Shown here: piece after piece, positions 63,264 to 64,000 of the stretch
Position numbering within the stretch: the stretch's first letter is position 1
Layout of the letters: each line of letters starts with the position of its first letter
NCBI GenBank assembly: GCA_964391805.1
Contig: CAYMNK010000006.1
Location: 1 to 64,000, forward strand
Direction of reading: 5' to 3'
Source of the DNA: RUG14300 sp964391805
GTDB taxonomy: Bacteria; Bacillota; Clostridia; Christensenellales; CAG-1252
Length of the DNA: 64,000 nucleotides
Position numbers and translations under genes: made by a program
The notes under the pieces: generated by a model
The model's database searches: none
The model's input: only the letters and a program-made list of their open reading frames with translations
Told to the model about the DNA's origin: nothing

Positions 63264-64000
63264 ATGAACTGGCTTAAATATTTCACTTTGAATTTTTTTA
63301 ATAAAAAATACGCGGATGAAAGCAAAAAAAGAAGCCTCTGGAACGGCATTTTAAGCTTCTTACTTGCTATCGTTGTATTGTATGCTGTTTTGTGTATAAT
63401 GGCGAATGTTACATTCCCAATCAACTATAATAAATCCACTCAATTTAAAAGTTTTTATCAAGGGCTGTTTGCAGGTGATAACGCCATATCTATCAAAATT
63501 GAAAACGGACAATCCGAGTATATAAACGAAGATGTTGACTTGGTTATCAACTCGTTTGTTTCAAATGAAGACAAGGAAAAGTATTCCGCAAACGGATATA
63601 ATGTAATCGTTGATCTTAGAGACAATAATAATTTGTATAACAATTGTAAAATCACGTATGTTAAAGACGATATTACAATCGAATATGACGAATACATCGA
63701 GTTGGGTGATGCCAAGAAAGAAGAATATACCATTTGCAAAGAATACGGAAATGACATCGTAGAATTTAGTGAGGAAGTAGTAGATTCCTATGTTTCTTTC
63801 ATTAACGAGCACGGTTCGGATGAAGATAAACAAGCCCTCGAGGCTTTGTTAACCGACGGTATAGTCGATGTCGAAAAATATGGTGCTGTATATGAACTTT
63901 ATTTTGATTCCAAATATTCTGTTGAAGCAACTACAATGCGTGATTACTATTTATCGGTGTATTTGTCGGTAGATGATGATGGGGCTACGTTGTTCGATAA
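63264..64000 (+). CDS. Membrane-anchored protein of unknown function (3' end beyond window)
   Basis: The frame from ATG 63264 is open to the window edge (245 full codons). GGAGGA lies 4 nt before the ATG. The N-terminus has a Lys/Arg-rich cytoplasmic stretch and one membrane helix (about residues 34-56, FLLAIVVLYAVLCIMANV). A hydrophilic region rich in Asp, Asn and Glu follows, probably outside the cell. No family is recognised. More membrane helices may lie beyond the edge. Confidence 0.75.
   Translation, partial: MNWLKYFTLNFFNKKYADESKKRSLWNGILSFLLAIVVLYAVLCIMANVTFPINYNKSTQFKSFYQGLFAGDNAISIKIENGQSEYINEDVDLVINSFVSNEDKEKYSANGYNVIVDLRDNNNLYNNCKITYVKDDITIEYDEYIELGDAKKEEYTICKEYGNDIVEFSEEVVDSYVSFINEHGSDEDKQALEALLTDGIVDVEKYGAVYELYFDSKYSVEATTMRDYYLSVYLSVDDDGATLFD

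Overview
The window looks like a chromosomal segment of a low-to-moderate-GC Gram-positive anaerobe, most likely an uncultured gut member of Bacillota (Clostridia; Christensenellales-like is only a guess). Signs of this are AGGAG-type ribosome binding sites before almost every gene, TTGACA/TATAAT promoters, a lysine riboswitch, a CwlD-type amidase, a single-chain glycyl-tRNA synthetase, an Rrf2-IscS-IscU operon, a 2[4Fe-4S] ferredoxin and very large MBG-repeat surface proteins. No tRNA, rRNA, transposase or CRISPR array was seen.

Layout. (1) 1-33540, minus strand: one apparent operon of six genes, transcribed right to left. It holds a 3033-residue MBG/beta-solenoid surface protein, a small lipoprotein, an ABC ATPase, an ABC permease, a 1070-residue Ig-like/beta-solenoid secreted protein, and a giant lipoprotein made of MBG-type repeats. 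The giant gene fills 1-18098 and runs off the left edge, with at least 6032 codons. (2) 33707-35753, minus: a small membrane protein and an O-antigen-ligase-like polymerase, each with its own promoter. (3) 36324-44373, plus: an Rrf2 regulator, iscS-iscU, then ileS (an atypical HIGH/KMSKS subtype) and leuS. (4) 44430-45395: a repeat-rich gap with a BspA-like gene remnant and a cluster of DnaA-box-like sites, followed by cwlD. (5) 46124-53700, minus: antitoxin-toxin-flavodoxin, a TPM-domain membrane protein, a GH3 glycosidase, and a lysine-riboswitch-controlled amino acid ABC importer. (6) 54013-61560, minus: a ferredoxin, a CNNM/CorC transporter with a 30-codon leader ORF, and an apparent glyS-GH3-yqeY-acyl-CoA ligase operon. 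(7) 61700-64000, plus: a 25-bp hairpin and a tracrRNA-like RNA with no cas genes in view, a small DUF6440-like gene with a GNAT acetyltransferase, and the start of an unknown membrane protein.

How the genes work together. The left half appears devoted to making and exporting enormous repetitive cell-surface proteins. The rest is housekeeping (Fe-S assembly, aminoacylation, lysine uptake, cell-wall hydrolysis) mixed with glycan-degradation genes. A dispersed intergenic repeat family, with a core like TTCGACT...CTCAGTATGACA, occurs in at least six gaps. The least expected items are the orphan tracrRNA-like gene at 61768-61882 and the unclosed >18-kb lipoprotein gene.
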